Below, one piece after another: positions 42,934-52,417 of a DNA stretch of 64,000 bases. The stretch covers positions 7,969 through 71,968 of the forward strand of contig JAFLCK010000026.1 in assembly GCA_017303615.1 (NCBI GenBank), written 5' to 3'. The notes under the pieces were generated by a model. That model had not been told where the DNA came from, ran no database searches, and saw only the letters and a program-made list of their open reading frames with translations. The number at the start of each line of letters is the position of its first letter. The first letter of the stretch is position 1. Source of the stretch: Obscuribacter phosphatis_A. Its GTDB lineage: Bacteria > Cyanobacteriota > Vampirovibrionia > Obscuribacterales > Obscuribacteraceae. The position numbers and the translations under genes are program-made.

Positions 42934-43470
42934 ATGTTGAAGATATTTACCGGATTTATAGCGATTGGACTGAGCTTGACTTTGGGTTTTCTCTCGATCT
43001 CTTACAGTCTTGCTAAAGAGTCTAAAGAGCTTAAAGATACTAAAAATGCTATTGCCGATAAGAATGATAGTTCTTCTTCTTCAAAAAATCAGATCATCGC
43101 CGAGGCAAAAAAGTTTTTTGAAAGATATGTTGCCTTGAGTAATTCCTTTGACCCGGCTATTGTCGATCTCTATTCAGACAACGCCGATATACAAAGCACG
43201 CGTTATTATGTCGGCGGTAAAAGTCGCACACTGCGACTGCCTGCTTCCGAGTACAAAAAGATGATACTAGCCGTGCTGCCCACCGCTAAAGCTGCAAAAG
43301 ATACCGACAGTTATTCCAAGACCACCTATAGTTTGGAAAGTAAAGGCGTCAAGATTACCACCCTTCGACACAGCAATCTCAAGAATTATGATTCTTGGTT
43401 TGTGCTCTTTGTCAGAAAGGAAGGCGGGGTAATGAAGATTTATCAGGAACTTTCACAGACTCGCTCTTGA
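42934..43470 (+). CDS. Exported NTF2/SnoaL-like protein
   Basis: About 178 residues, using the ATG 22 bases after the dinB stop; a TTG at 42898 would overlap dinB. The N-terminus is a signal peptide or anchor (LKIFTGFIAIGLSLTLGFLS), then a charged Ser-rich spacer. The domain from about 60 (EAKKFFERYVALSNSFDPAIVDLYSDNADI ... SWFVLFVRKEGGVMKIYQELSQ, quoted in parts) has the helix-then-sheet layout of NTF2-like/SnoaL proteins. No catalytic residues can be assigned. It is probably transcribed with the small protein and dinB. Confidence 0.75.
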   Translation: MLKIFTGFIAIGLSLTLGFLSISYSLAKESKELKDTKNAIADKNDSSSSSKNQIIAEAKKFFERYVALSNSFDPAIVDLYSDNADIQSTRYYVGGKSRTLRLPASEYKKMILAVLPTAKAAKDTDSYSKTTYSLESKGVKITTLRHSNLKNYDSWFVLFVRKEGGVMKIYQELSQTRS

Positions 43471-43490
43471 TCAGTTTTCGATAGTTCTAT

Positions 43491-46400
43491 CTATAGTTCT
43501 AGTTCGAAGAATTTGTTTGCCATATGCACCAAGTTGCGGTTGAAACCATAGGCGAGAGCTTCTTCCCAAGCTTTCTCGGCACTTTGTCTGTGTTGCCACA
43601 TTCTGTAGAGTCCGATCATTAGACCGGTGCGATCTCTGCCAAATTCGCAGTGTACATAGACCGGAATGCCTTCTTTATTGGCCCGGTCCATGAGGGCTAA
43701 GAACTGCTCCACTTGGTCGGCAGTCAACTGTTTGTCGGCGCTGGTGGAAAGTCCGAGGGGATGATATTCCAAGGTGTCGTACTTATGTGAATGGGTGGAC
43801 TTTAGCCGCTCTATATACTCTTGTTCTGCGCGGGGCGAAAGAGTCTTGTTGCGAGGGGTGGCCTCAAGTCTGAGATTGCCGTCGCTAGGGGCTCTCAGAT
43901 CGATGATGATGCCGCCGTTATTGGCGGCGATTATTTCATCCAGCTGCTCTCTTGTTCCAGAGCCACCTCTTGTTACTAGTTCATCTACCCTACCGGCATT
44001 TTGCGGACCATATTCCAAAAGCTGACGCTGCAATCTGACCGGGCTTTCCGAGTGGGCTCCGGCACGGTCTAGAACCGAACCCATTAGACGGTTGAATTCA
44101 TCAGGATTATTGTTGGGCAGCATATGCGGGTAAATCATGCCGCTGACCAGCGGTGATTTGCTCCACTGCGCTTTCTCAGACTTTGCTGTTAAGGCTTCTA
44201 AAGCCTCTGGCGTGGCCAACTCTTCCCCTTTCATTCTTACAAGACTGGCTCTTACTGCTTGTTTGAAATCTGGACGGGTGTCGTTCGCCACCACCAGCTG
44301 TGCTAGTTTTTGCTCGCCCTTGGTGGCCAGGTTGTGTCTATTTGCAGCAAACTCGACTAAGCCTTCGGTATGGGCATCGATGGTGCCGACCACTGCTCTT
44401 GTGCCGTCGAAGCGCTTGGTTAGATCTTCTACAAGACCGGCATGCTTGATAGCTGAACTGCCGGAGTAAACGCAGTCGTCCAGAATGACAAAGGTTTTGC
44501 CTCTTAGTTCCGCCGGTTCATGCAGGTCGATATAGCTTCTGGTCATATATTGACTGCGCGAATTTATTTGTCTGAATATTTCGGTGACGAATAGACCGCT
44601 GCCTTCACCGTCTCCATCGACAACATAGATAAAGTCTTCAGGGTTGCGTCCGGCATGTAATTTGTCGGCCAGTCCTTTGGCTCCCCTATAGAGATCTCTT
44701 AGTGATACTACCTGCGATGCTTCCAGAAAAGCTTCTGCTGTGGCATGGGCGCGGTCTTGTTCCATGCGCAAGATGGCAAGCAGGGCGCGCTCTTTCAGAG
44801 CCTCTTCTTCTACGCTCTCGTCGGCCAGTAGTCTTTTGATTGCCGCCCTATCATCTGCGCTTTGGCTGGTGGTCGGCTCTCTCTTACTCATTCTTTCTTG
44901 AGCAATTCTCTTGAGCTTAGCCTCAAAAATATCAGGTGCTATCTCTGCTTTGGCTATGTCCATAAAATTGAACTTATCGTCAAAGTCGGCAAAGGCTTCA
45001 GCCAAATGGGCTTGACCTCTATTGATCAGGTCTTCGGCTTTTGAGCCGGCCACATTTTCGGCTCTGGTCAAAAGAACCATGTTGGCAGTCGGTGTTTCCA
45101 TGGTCGAAGGTGAATGAATATCCACCGAGATGCCACTTCTCTTTCTAAAGGCATAGGCTAGAGCCCTGCCGGCGTCATCATCATTGACATAAACAGAGAC
45201 TATTTCGGCATTGCGAAAGAGTGCTTCGGTCTCATTTGGTTTAGCTACTCTTATGAAAGAACGATCTGCCCCGCTTCGGTCATGAGCCCTCAAGGTCTCT
45301 ACTAATTGGTCGATCTTTCGATTAAAACCAGACATGGTCAGGAAGTCTTTGTCTTCTTCCAAAACTTCTCTGAGGGCACGAACTTCATTGGGTGAAAGTT
45401 TGTCGAGGGCGCGGTTCAAGGTGCCTTCGCTGACCACTTCGGCTCTATGAAACATTCCAAACAATTCAGCCACGTGCTCGGATCGACTTTTCTCACCTAC
45501 ATCTTCTATACCTTCTCTCAACCTGGCTAGAGCACGGGCCCTGTCTAAAACCATTGCTCTATCGGCTTGACTGAGACTATCCAGTGACTCGGGTTCAAAA
45601 TTCTTGAATATTTTGCCAGTGATGGCTGTATTATTCGTCAGCCCACCATCTTCTCTAGAGGGCGTAGCCTTGAGGGCTTTTACCAGTACAGCCGCTCTTT
45701 CTTTGCTGCTCAGGGTGTCCAGTCTGCTGCCTACAACGACTTCACTTAAGGCCTTTTGTAGAGGCTCGGCTTTTATTTTGTCTTTAGCCATGCGGGCGAT
45801 GGTATCGTCCGGCATAGCTCTAAAAAAGTCTAGATACTCTTTGCTTTTATCGACTTTTGAGGCGCCGCTTCTTTCTGCGATTTGAATTAGCCAAGCATGA
45901 CCTGTATTTTCGTCTATTTCGCCAAGCGCCCCTCTTCTTTTTACTTCGCTAAGCAAGTTGTATCTGAATTGACCATCAAACTGCTGCGCTCTCAAGGCTT
46001 GATTCAAGAGCTTTATATCGGCTCTTTGTAGATTATTGCCATGCATGAGCAGATCGTTCAAATAAGGATTTCCACTATCAAGGCGGAATCCTGGTTCGTC
46101 AATTCGGGCGGACATTCTAGAGACAGCGAAAGCCTTTAGGTCATCGGCAAGTCCTAGATTATGTCTTTTGGCATCACCGGCTCGCATTTCAAAGCGACCT
46201 TGATAGCTGAGTGTGATTTCGTCATTGTTGATGGCCACTACTTTGAGTGGTGTGCGGTCAAGAGCGCCGTCCGGATGTAATTTCAAATTTAGTTCGTCGC
46301 CGACTTTTAGATTGCGCTGCGCTTTGCTGGTGGTGGCAGAGAAAGGTAGTTTCTGATTTATAGTCACTCTCTCGAAGTAGAAAGTGCCGTTCTGGGGGTT

Positions 46401-49400
46401 GAAATCGCTTGGAGTGCCGGTGTTTTTGCCGATGCCAAGCTGCAGGCGAGGCGGCTTGACCGCTGGCTCTTCGCCCTTCTTTATGCTTTCTATGATGTCT
46501 CTGGTAGCCCTTGCCAAATTTGGGGCATCAACACGATCTAGGCTGACATCGATGCCACTGCTATTGGTGCTGGTTCGGCTAAAGGCCGGGCTGTCTTTGA
46601 TGCCCATTTCGGCAGCTCGTATTCTGGCCTTTTGTCCAGTTAAGAAGGCATCCACTTCGTGGTCTTGCATATAAGAATCATAAGCCAGGCGTCTTTCCTG
46701 GTTGATTGCATCCATGCGTTTAGTGATTGTGCTTCTAAGCTCAGCCGTCGCAGCCTCAACTTTATCTGAAGCATTACCTTCTAAGATTTTGGTTAATGAG
46801 GCAGGTGGTGTTTCGCTGCCGAAAAGTCTCAATGAGAGGGCTTTGCCTTCACCGCTCGGCGCATAAAGCCTGGCTATAAGTTCACTAGTTTGCTCTTTAT
46901 CGTCAAGCCGTTTGAGGGCGCTTTCAGCCACTCTAAAGCTGGTGGCAAGGTCTTCTAGTTTTGCACCGACAGGTTGATTCTGCGTAAGTGCTGCTTCCAG
47001 CCTTCTTGCTCTAGCTAGTCCCGCTTCGTCTAGATTGGGTTTTGCCAAGCTATGGCGCTTCTCTAAGAAAGTAAGAGCGGCTTCGGGGCTTAGATCTTGC
47101 CCGGTTTGTTGTTTGAATACCTGACTGAGAACTTCGGCCTGGTTTCTATCTGGTGTGCCGTTTAGCTTGAGTGCGTCCGCATAAGATCTTGCTACTGTAA
47201 AGGAATGTTCGTGGTGGGTGAGCTCGTGATAACCCAGCTCTAGTAAATCGAGTTTGCGACTGCCATCAAGCAGATAATGCGGATGAATATAGAGTTCGCC
47301 GTTGCGATAGTAGGCGGCTTGCCCAGACATAGACAAGGCATCGCCTGTTTTGATTTTGATAGGCGGCAGACCTTGTTCTTGGGCAAATTTATCAAAGACC
47401 GGTTGCAAACTTTCGGCACGCAGGGCTGCCTGCGAATTTTCGGCATTAACTAGGGCAGCATAAACTCCGCGCTTCTCTTCATAGTTTTTGATGGTTTGTT
47501 CTACTTGCACGTCGCCATTTGCTTTGGCACGCATGGCTTTGATATCGATATGTCCGTCTTTGACCGGCACACCAAGTGATTCTGAAAGCGCTCTTGCTTC
47601 TCTGGTCGCCTGTTCCAGATGTGCCCTGCTGCTTTCTTTCAGGGCGGGCAATTTGCCCATTTTCTCATCCCAACCGCGAGCGACTGCATCAAATTCACCA
47701 ATGTAAGATTCGATGCTGGTCTTGCCTGCTAGGGGCGAACGGTCACTACCAAGCCTGCCCAATAGGGCTGATCTTTCAGCCGGTTCGAGTTTGGTGAAAT
47801 CGCGTTGCGGATGCCAGAGTTTGCCTTCAGGGGCCGCCGAATTGTCTATTGCAGCAAAGTGACCATCTCCAGGCGAAAAATCTAAGACTGCCGGTCTATT
47901 TAGATCTGGTTTTGCATCTGTTGTCACTTCAGGTCTTAAGGCGGGACCCTCGCTTGCTTTTAGACTAGGCTCTGGGCGCATTCTGGCATGTCCAAGTTCA
48001 GCAGCTTTGAACAAGCCGCCAAAAGCAAGAGCACCGCCGGCACCAGCAACTGTCGAGGCAAAGGTTTCCATGCCCACATGTTTGATGTTATAGGCAAGGC
48101 TTTTATTTGAATCCCACTTGGTAAGCCCTTCTAAGACCCCGGTGAGACTGTTGGCGCCGCCGCCGGCACCGGCATTGAGGGCTTGGGCCGTGGCTTGATA
48201 AGTAAGCCAGTTGGCGGTGTGCTTGGCAAATTCTTCGGTGGCCTTTTCGGTCAACTCTTTTCTTACAGCTTGCACCGCCGCCTCTCTCAGTGCCCCTTTG
48301 ATGCTGGCATCGACTGCTTTCTCGGCAATTTCTTGAAAAGCTTTCTCTTCAATTTTGGTGGCTCCGTTAGCGAGCAGGTTGCGCATAGTGGCCCCTGTTC
48401 CTTCGCTGATTAGTTTTTCAAAGCCGGGGGCTAGATAGGCGGCGTCATCGGCCACCGAAAGACCAGCCGATTTGGCTATTTCGCTCAGGCTCTTTCTGGT
48501 CAGAGTTTCTACTACTTTGCCGCTGGCGGCGGCAGCGCTTTGTTGTCCAATCTTAAAGACAGCAGCCAGCTGTGCTTGTCCAAAAACCGAGGTGGCGCCG
48601 GTTAGGGCTCCTATGCTGGCGTCTTTAGCCACAGTGCCGAGGGCAAAGTCATAATCATTACCCATGAGCAAACTTTTGGTGCCGACCTTGGTGGCGGCTC
48701 CGCCAGCGGCTAAAACCGCCGCCACTAGAGGTAAATTTGTACCGCCGGTGGCAATTACCGAGGCGATAGTGCCACCGGCGATGATGGCATCAGCGGTATA
48801 GTCGGCTGCCGCCGATTTGGATTCTCGATGATTGTCTACAGCTTTGCCGTAGTTCTCAAAAAGCGCTCTTGTTTCTTCCGGGCTTAGGGTTCTGCCTGTT
48901 TTCGCCGCATCGGCAGCTGTCTTGAGCAGTTCGTCCATTGTGTCGTCGGCTTGTTTGCCGGTGCCGCTGAATACATCGGCAAAGCCGGCTCCGACACCGC
49001 TTCTGGTGGCATAGATATCATCGCGGGCGGCATCTATTCTGGTGTCTATGTCTTTATCGCTACTAAGTATTCTTCTTGCTTCCGCCAGTTCCTGACCACC
49101 CAGCTTGTCCATCAGGTCGTTTTCAAAACTCTTGCCATACTTGAGGGCATAGGCAGCTTTCAGTTCTTTCAACTGTTCGGGTGCTAGATCTTTCAGGGTG
49201 CCCACTATTTCTTTGCTGCCACCAAAACCTAGGACCATTTGTCTGATCTTATCTTCCGGTTTGTATTCTCCTTGTGCCGCTACTGCTAGGGCGATCTTCT
49301 TCTCTTCTTCATTGAGATGACTGAGGGCTTGCTCGCGATAAGCTTTGTCATTGATCAGGCGATCTCTAGAATCGTTAGAGGCGGCGGCGATGTCTTTATA

Positions 49401-51449
49401 AGTGGTCTCTTCGTCGTCTGAAAAGAAACCTTTGGAGAGTCTAGTCATTTTCTCAAGATCAAAACCGCCTTTGGCGATTAGCTCGGGCACAAGAGCTTGA
49501 TAGCGGTCTTTGCCGAGAGTTTCACGGGCGATTCTCTCAAAGTCGGCCTTAAACTTGATGTCGGCTTCGCTTTGCGGATTTTGCAGGCGTTCTCTTAGTT
49601 TAGGATCTTGCTTGAGGGCTTGGTCGATATCTCTCAGAGCTGCCTCTTCATCGGTAAAAAGATTGGCTTTGTGTTGGGTTAGCTTGGTGAGAATATCAGA
49701 GCCGGTCTTGCCGTCTTCGAGAATATTGCCCAGTAGACGTTGTGCTTCTCTTTCGGTATCGCCGCTCAGGTAGCGCTCTACTTTGCGATCAAGTTCTTTG
49801 CGAAAATTTTCGTCGTCTCTATAGCGAGCCCTTTCTGCCGCCGTCATTTTGCCGATGGCTTCCAGCATGGCGCCCTGGTCGTTCTTGAAGATACCCCAGT
49901 TTTCTTCCAGCTTGTCATTGACTGAAACCCGCCCAGTATCTTTTGTTTCAGCAAAGGTTTGGGCTTTCATCTTGTCGTCGAAGATCTTCAAGATCGCTTT
50001 TCGTTCTTGCTCGTCTTTGTTGAGGCTCAAGAGCATGGCGTCTAGCTCTTTGCGAGAGTTTGGATTGGCTTTGGCTTCCCTCCAGTCTTTCTCGCTCATG
50101 TTTTCAACGGCGGAGCCAATGGTGGCGGTGGAAGCGTTCCAGAAAAGACCGCGGTGCTGATCAAGAGAGGCCACAAAAGAACCGTTGCGTGTATTTATAA
50201 GCGATTCCCAGCGGGCTAGCTCGGTGCTGTTACCGGCGCCTTCCAGGCTTTTTCTCAGTTCTTTGTAATAGGCACTCGCCGCCGTTTTTTCAGTTTCGGG
50301 CATGGCGCTCAAGCGCTTTTGATCAGCTTCTGATAGCTCCTGGTCTTTACCAGCAAGATGACGACCGATGCGATAACGGGCCCGTTCATCATCGGTCATG
50401 CGACTGAGCGCCAGCTCTATACCCTGGTTATTGTCTATAAAAGTGCCGGTATTTTCTCTTACCTGGGTGGCGGCAGTAAGCTTGCCTTCTTTGACAAAGT
50501 CGCGGGCTTGGTCTAGATCATTGCCTGAAAATGCATCGACTAGGCGCTTGTCACCGCCGTTTTGCTGAAAGCGCGCCCGGTCTGCAGGGCTGGCATCTTT
50601 CATTACCTCTTTGAAAAACTGCAGGTCGGAAGACTTGAGAGCCAGGGTCGTCAGTGTATCTGTGTCTTTAGCCTCTCGCTTATCACTGCCTTTGAGATAG
50701 ATCTTGAGGGCTTCTTTTGTTTCTTTGCCTATATTGCCGTCTCTTTCAATAGCGGCACTGAGGCTTATACCGTGGCGTCTTTGATACTCCCGTTCCATTT
50801 CTTGAATTTGCTGGCTGGTTGCTCCCCTGAGTGAGTCTCTCAGGTCTTTGTCGAGCATGGTCTGGGACCGTCCGGTCCATTCTCTTCCTTCGGCCAGAGC
50901 TGTGGCGACGCGGCTTACTTCTAAGCCGGCTTTGTCATTGTCTTTCTTGTAGAGGGCGCCCATGACCTTCTCACGGTCAGAACCCGACATATAAGCCGTT
51001 TCTCTCTCGATTGAGATGCCGTATTTCTTGCGGTAAACTTCGTCGAGAACTTTGATTTCGGCTTCACTTTTGCCCTTGAGAATATTGATGATGCGTTCGT
51101 TGTCAGACCAGCGGGCGATATAGTTGTCGTTGCCGGTGGCTTTGCGAATCGCTTCGGCGTCTTTTTCTAGGGCTTTGCGGTCGGGTGCCTTTTGAGAATC
51201 GACCAGGCTTACTGAGGGGAGAGCTTTTTCGGCAGTGCTGGCTGCAGGCTTATCACTGGCCCGGAATTCTTTGTGGTCTTGGCTGGTAATTTCACTGAGA
51301 GCCTTGCCTGATGCTTCTACTTTAGCTGCTTCAGCTTTGGCTGCTTCGGCTGGTTCAGTTTTCTTGCTGTTCGGCTCGCTATGCTCGGCAGGCGCTTTTC
51401 CTGCGCCTTCCCTGCTTGTATCTGTTTTGCTTTCGCCTGAGCTAGCCAT
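43491..51449 (-). CDS. Giant multidomain protein: annexin-like repeats, HELTH, PRTase-like and PTP-like domains
   Basis: A single 2652-residue frame. Residues 1-95 are Ala/Glu/Lys low complexity, with no signal peptide. Residues 97-170, 180-255 and several further units to about 810 look annexin-like: D-E-x-x-I-x-x-I-L-x-G-x-S-x-x-E-I-x-x-L-x-x-x-Y-x-x-x-Y-G. About 885-1165 is hydrophobic and Ala/Gly-rich with TIASVIATGGTNLPLVAAVLA, the type that precedes effector domains. HELTH (1408-1412, zinc-peptidase-like) follows. Near 2305-2345 VILDDCVYSGSSAIKHA matches a PRPP-binding loop, Asp2324-Asp2325. The C-terminus holds HCEFGRDRTG, a Cys2601-X5-Arg2607 tyrosine/dual-specificity phosphatase site. 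Overall it resembles a multi-enzyme effector or toxin scaffold; secretion, targets and processing are unknown. AGGAAA lies 13 bases upstream. It is convergent with the NTF2-like gene. Confidence 0.9.
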   Translation of the reverse strand: MASSGESKTDTSREGAGKAPAEHSEPNSKKTEPAEAAKAEAAKVEASGKALSEITSQDHKEFRASDKPAASTAEKALPSVSLVDSQKAPDRKALEKDAEAIRKATGNDNYIARWSDNERIINILKGKSEAEIKVLDEVYRKKYGISIERETAYMSGSDREKVMGALYKKDNDKAGLEVSRVATALAEGREWTGRSQTMLDKDLRDSLRGATSQQIQEMEREYQRRHGISLSAAIERDGNIGKETKEALKIYLKGSDKREAKDTDTLTTLALKSSDLQFFKEVMKDASPADRARFQQNGGDKRLVDAFSGNDLDQARDFVKEGKLTAATQVRENTGTFIDNNQGIELALSRMTDDERARYRIGRHLAGKDQELSEADQKRLSAMPETEKTAASAYYKELRKSLEGAGNSTELARWESLINTRNGSFVASLDQHRGLFWNASTATIGSAVENMSEKDWREAKANPNSRKELDAMLLSLNKDEQERKAILKIFDDKMKAQTFAETKDTGRVSVNDKLEENWGIFKNDQGAMLEAIGKMTAAERARYRDDENFRKELDRKVERYLSGDTEREAQRLLGNILEDGKTGSDILTKLTQHKANLFTDEEAALRDIDQALKQDPKLRERLQNPQSEADIKFKADFERIARETLGKDRYQALVPELIAKGGFDLEKMTRLSKGFFSDDEETTYKDIAAASNDSRDRLINDKAYREQALSHLNEEEKKIALAVAAQGEYKPEDKIRQMVLGFGGSKEIVGTLKDLAPEQLKELKAAYALKYGKSFENDLMDKLGGQELAEARRILSSDKDIDTRIDAARDDIYATRSGVGAGFADVFSGTGKQADDTMDELLKTAADAAKTGRTLSPEETRALFENYGKAVDNHRESKSAAADYTADAIIAGGTIASVIATGGTNLPLVAAVLAAGGAATKVGTKSLLMGNDYDFALGTVAKDASIGALTGATSVFGQAQLAAVFKIGQQSAAAASGKVVETLTRKSLSEIAKSAGLSVADDAAYLAPGFEKLISEGTGATMRNLLANGATKIEEKAFQEIAEKAVDASIKGALREAAVQAVRKELTEKATEEFAKHTANWLTYQATAQALNAGAGGGANSLTGVLEGLTKWDSNKSLAYNIKHVGMETFASTVAGAGGALAFGGLFKAAELGHARMRPEPSLKASEGPALRPEVTTDAKPDLNRPAVLDFSPGDGHFAAIDNSAAPEGKLWHPQRDFTKLEPAERSALLGRLGSDRSPLAGKTSIESYIGEFDAVARGWDEKMGKLPALKESSRAHLEQATREARALSESLGVPVKDGHIDIKAMRAKANGDVQVEQTIKNYEEKRGVYAALVNAENSQAALRAESLQPVFDKFAQEQGLPPIKIKTGDALSMSGQAAYYRNGELYIHPHYLLDGSRKLDLLELGYHELTHHEHSFTVARSYADALKLNGTPDRNQAEVLSQVFKQQTGQDLSPEAALTFLEKRHSLAKPNLDEAGLARARRLEAALTQNQPVGAKLEDLATSFRVAESALKRLDDKEQTSELIARLYAPSGEGKALSLRLFGSETPPASLTKILEGNASDKVEAATAELRSTITKRMDAINQERRLAYDSYMQDHEVDAFLTGQKARIRAAEMGIKDSPAFSRTSTNSSGIDVSLDRVDAPNLARATRDIIESIKKGEEPAVKPPRLQLGIGKNTGTPSDFNPQNGTFYFERVTINQKLPFSATTSKAQRNLKVGDELNLKLHPDGALDRTPLKVVAINNDEITLSYQGRFEMRAGDAKRHNLGLADDLKAFAVSRMSARIDEPGFRLDSGNPYLNDLLMHGNNLQRADIKLLNQALRAQQFDGQFRYNLLSEVKRRGALGEIDENTGHAWLIQIAERSGASKVDKSKEYLDFFRAMPDDTIARMAKDKIKAEPLQKALSEVVVGSRLDTLSSKERAAVLVKALKATPSREDGGLTNNTAITGKIFKNFEPESLDSLSQADRAMVLDRARALARLREGIEDVGEKSRSEHVAELFGMFHRAEVVSEGTLNRALDKLSPNEVRALREVLEEDKDFLTMSGFNRKIDQLVETLRAHDRSGADRSFIRVAKPNETEALFRNAEIVSVYVNDDDAGRALAYAFRKRSGISVDIHSPSTMETPTANMVLLTRAENVAGSKAEDLINRGQAHLAEAFADFDDKFNFMDIAKAEIAPDIFEAKLKRIAQERMSKREPTTSQSADDRAAIKRLLADESVEEEALKERALLAILRMEQDRAHATAEAFLEASQVVSLRDLYRGAKGLADKLHAGRNPEDFIYVVDGDGEGSGLFVTEIFRQINSRSQYMTRSYIDLHEPAELRGKTFVILDDCVYSGSSAIKHAGLVEDLTKRFDGTRAVVGTIDAHTEGLVEFAANRHNLATKGEQKLAQLVVANDTRPDFKQAVRASLVRMKGEELATPEALEALTAKSEKAQWSKSPLVSGMIYPHMLPNNNPDEFNRLMGSVLDRAGAHSESPVRLQRQLLEYGPQNAGRVDELVTRGGSGTREQLDEIIAANNGGIIIDLRAPSDGNLRLEATPRNKTLSPRAEQEYIERLKSTHSHKYDTLEYHPLGLSTSADKQLTADQVEQFLALMDRANKEGIPVYVHCEFGRDRTGLMIGLYRMWQHRQSAEKAWEEALAYGFNRNLVHMANKFFELEL

Positions 51450-51561
51450 GTAGTAAGTGTTTCCTGGGCTTACATAGCTTTATACCCGGGGGCGCCGATT
51501 TCTGGACAGACTGCAGCATTAAAACCTAATGCCGGCCTTGGTTCTGGGTTTTAGTGACGGT

Positions 51562-52416
51562 TTAGCGACTGGCTTCCCCAAAGGTTTTGAGCATCTCGTC
51601 CATAACCGGTGCGGCTTTACCATAGACTAGTTCTCTCGATAGTTTGCTTTCCCTTTTGTAGCCTTTAGGCACAGTGTAGTCTGCTTCCTTGGCGGCATTG
51701 TCTTGCCTGGATAAGACCTTCAGGCTCTTAGATCTAATCGTCCAATAGAGTTTTTTGTCCTTGCTTTCCTTGAGTACGGCTTTTAGCAAGCCATCGCCTT
51801 TAGGTAGACCAAAGCAGCCGTAGATAATGGCAAGCGGTGCCTCTTCCACCTTCAGGTTGTAGGTGATAAAGCGACAGCCAATCATATCGTCCATCTCTTC
51901 ATTGTGCCAGAGTTCGCCGGCTCCGCCCCGTTCTTGTCCCCTATAGACCGTCTCAATCAGAGGCAGTTTGGTGGCGCTGTCGATCGTCTTCTTGCCGCCC
52001 ACTTTCGTGTAGTTTTTCAGTTCCGGCACCGAGTAGATAGTGCTGTCACAGAAAGCTCGCCACTCTTTTGGCGTACAAACGGCATAACTCTTAGATGCGG
52101 GTGAAACCACCGTAATTAGCCAGTCTGGCGCCTTGGCGACGAGAATGAAGCCGGTGGAATGATATTCTATTTTGATACTTTTCTCGCTCAGTCTAATTTG
52201 ATAAGTGCCTTGCAGCGAACTCTCCAGCACTTGTTCAATTACTTTTGTCTCTTTGCTATCGGTCTTTATCTTGCTTTGAACTTGCTCTTTGCGAGTCTCT
52301 GTCTTGGGTACCGCCGCAGCCGGTCTACAAAGCAAAGGCAGGCAGATAGTGAAAATCAGAGCCAGCCAGCTCCTAATCCCCATTCTAAACCCGACTCGCC
52401 GGTCTGAAGCTTCCAA
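51562..52416 (-). CDS. Exported LolA-like/DUF4412-type protein
   Basis: A 284-residue protein. A TTG start at 52416 directly follows the LCP stop, with GGAG seven bases before it; an ATG at 52383 is the alternative, giving 273 residues. The signal peptide core is LALIFTICLPLLCRPAAA. The mature half-barrel-like pattern (YQIRLSEKSIKIEYHSTGFILVAKAPDWLITVVSP..., quoted in part) and later strands resemble outer-membrane lipoprotein carrier-like folds, with Cys in the middle. It ends YGKAAPVMDEMLKTFG. Coupled to the LCP gene, it may serve the same cell-envelope process. Confidence 0.72.
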   Translation of the reverse strand: MEASDRRVGFRMGIRSWLALIFTICLPLLCRPAAAVPKTETRKEQVQSKIKTDSKETKVIEQVLESSLQGTYQIRLSEKSIKIEYHSTGFILVAKAPDWLITVVSPASKSYAVCTPKEWRAFCDSTIYSVPELKNYTKVGGKKTIDSATKLPLIETVYRGQERGGAGELWHNEEMDDMIGCRFITYNLKVEEAPLAIIYGCFGLPKGDGLLKAVLKESKDKKLYWTIRSKSLKVLSRQDNAAKEADYTVPKGYKRESKLSRELVYGKAAPVMDEMLKTFGEASR

Positions 52417-52417
52417 T

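Noticed and set aside
43491..51449. Classical contact-dependent toxin with immunity gene
   Set aside because: No small immunity-like gene adjoins the C-terminus; the convergent gene is an NTF2-like protein in another unit.
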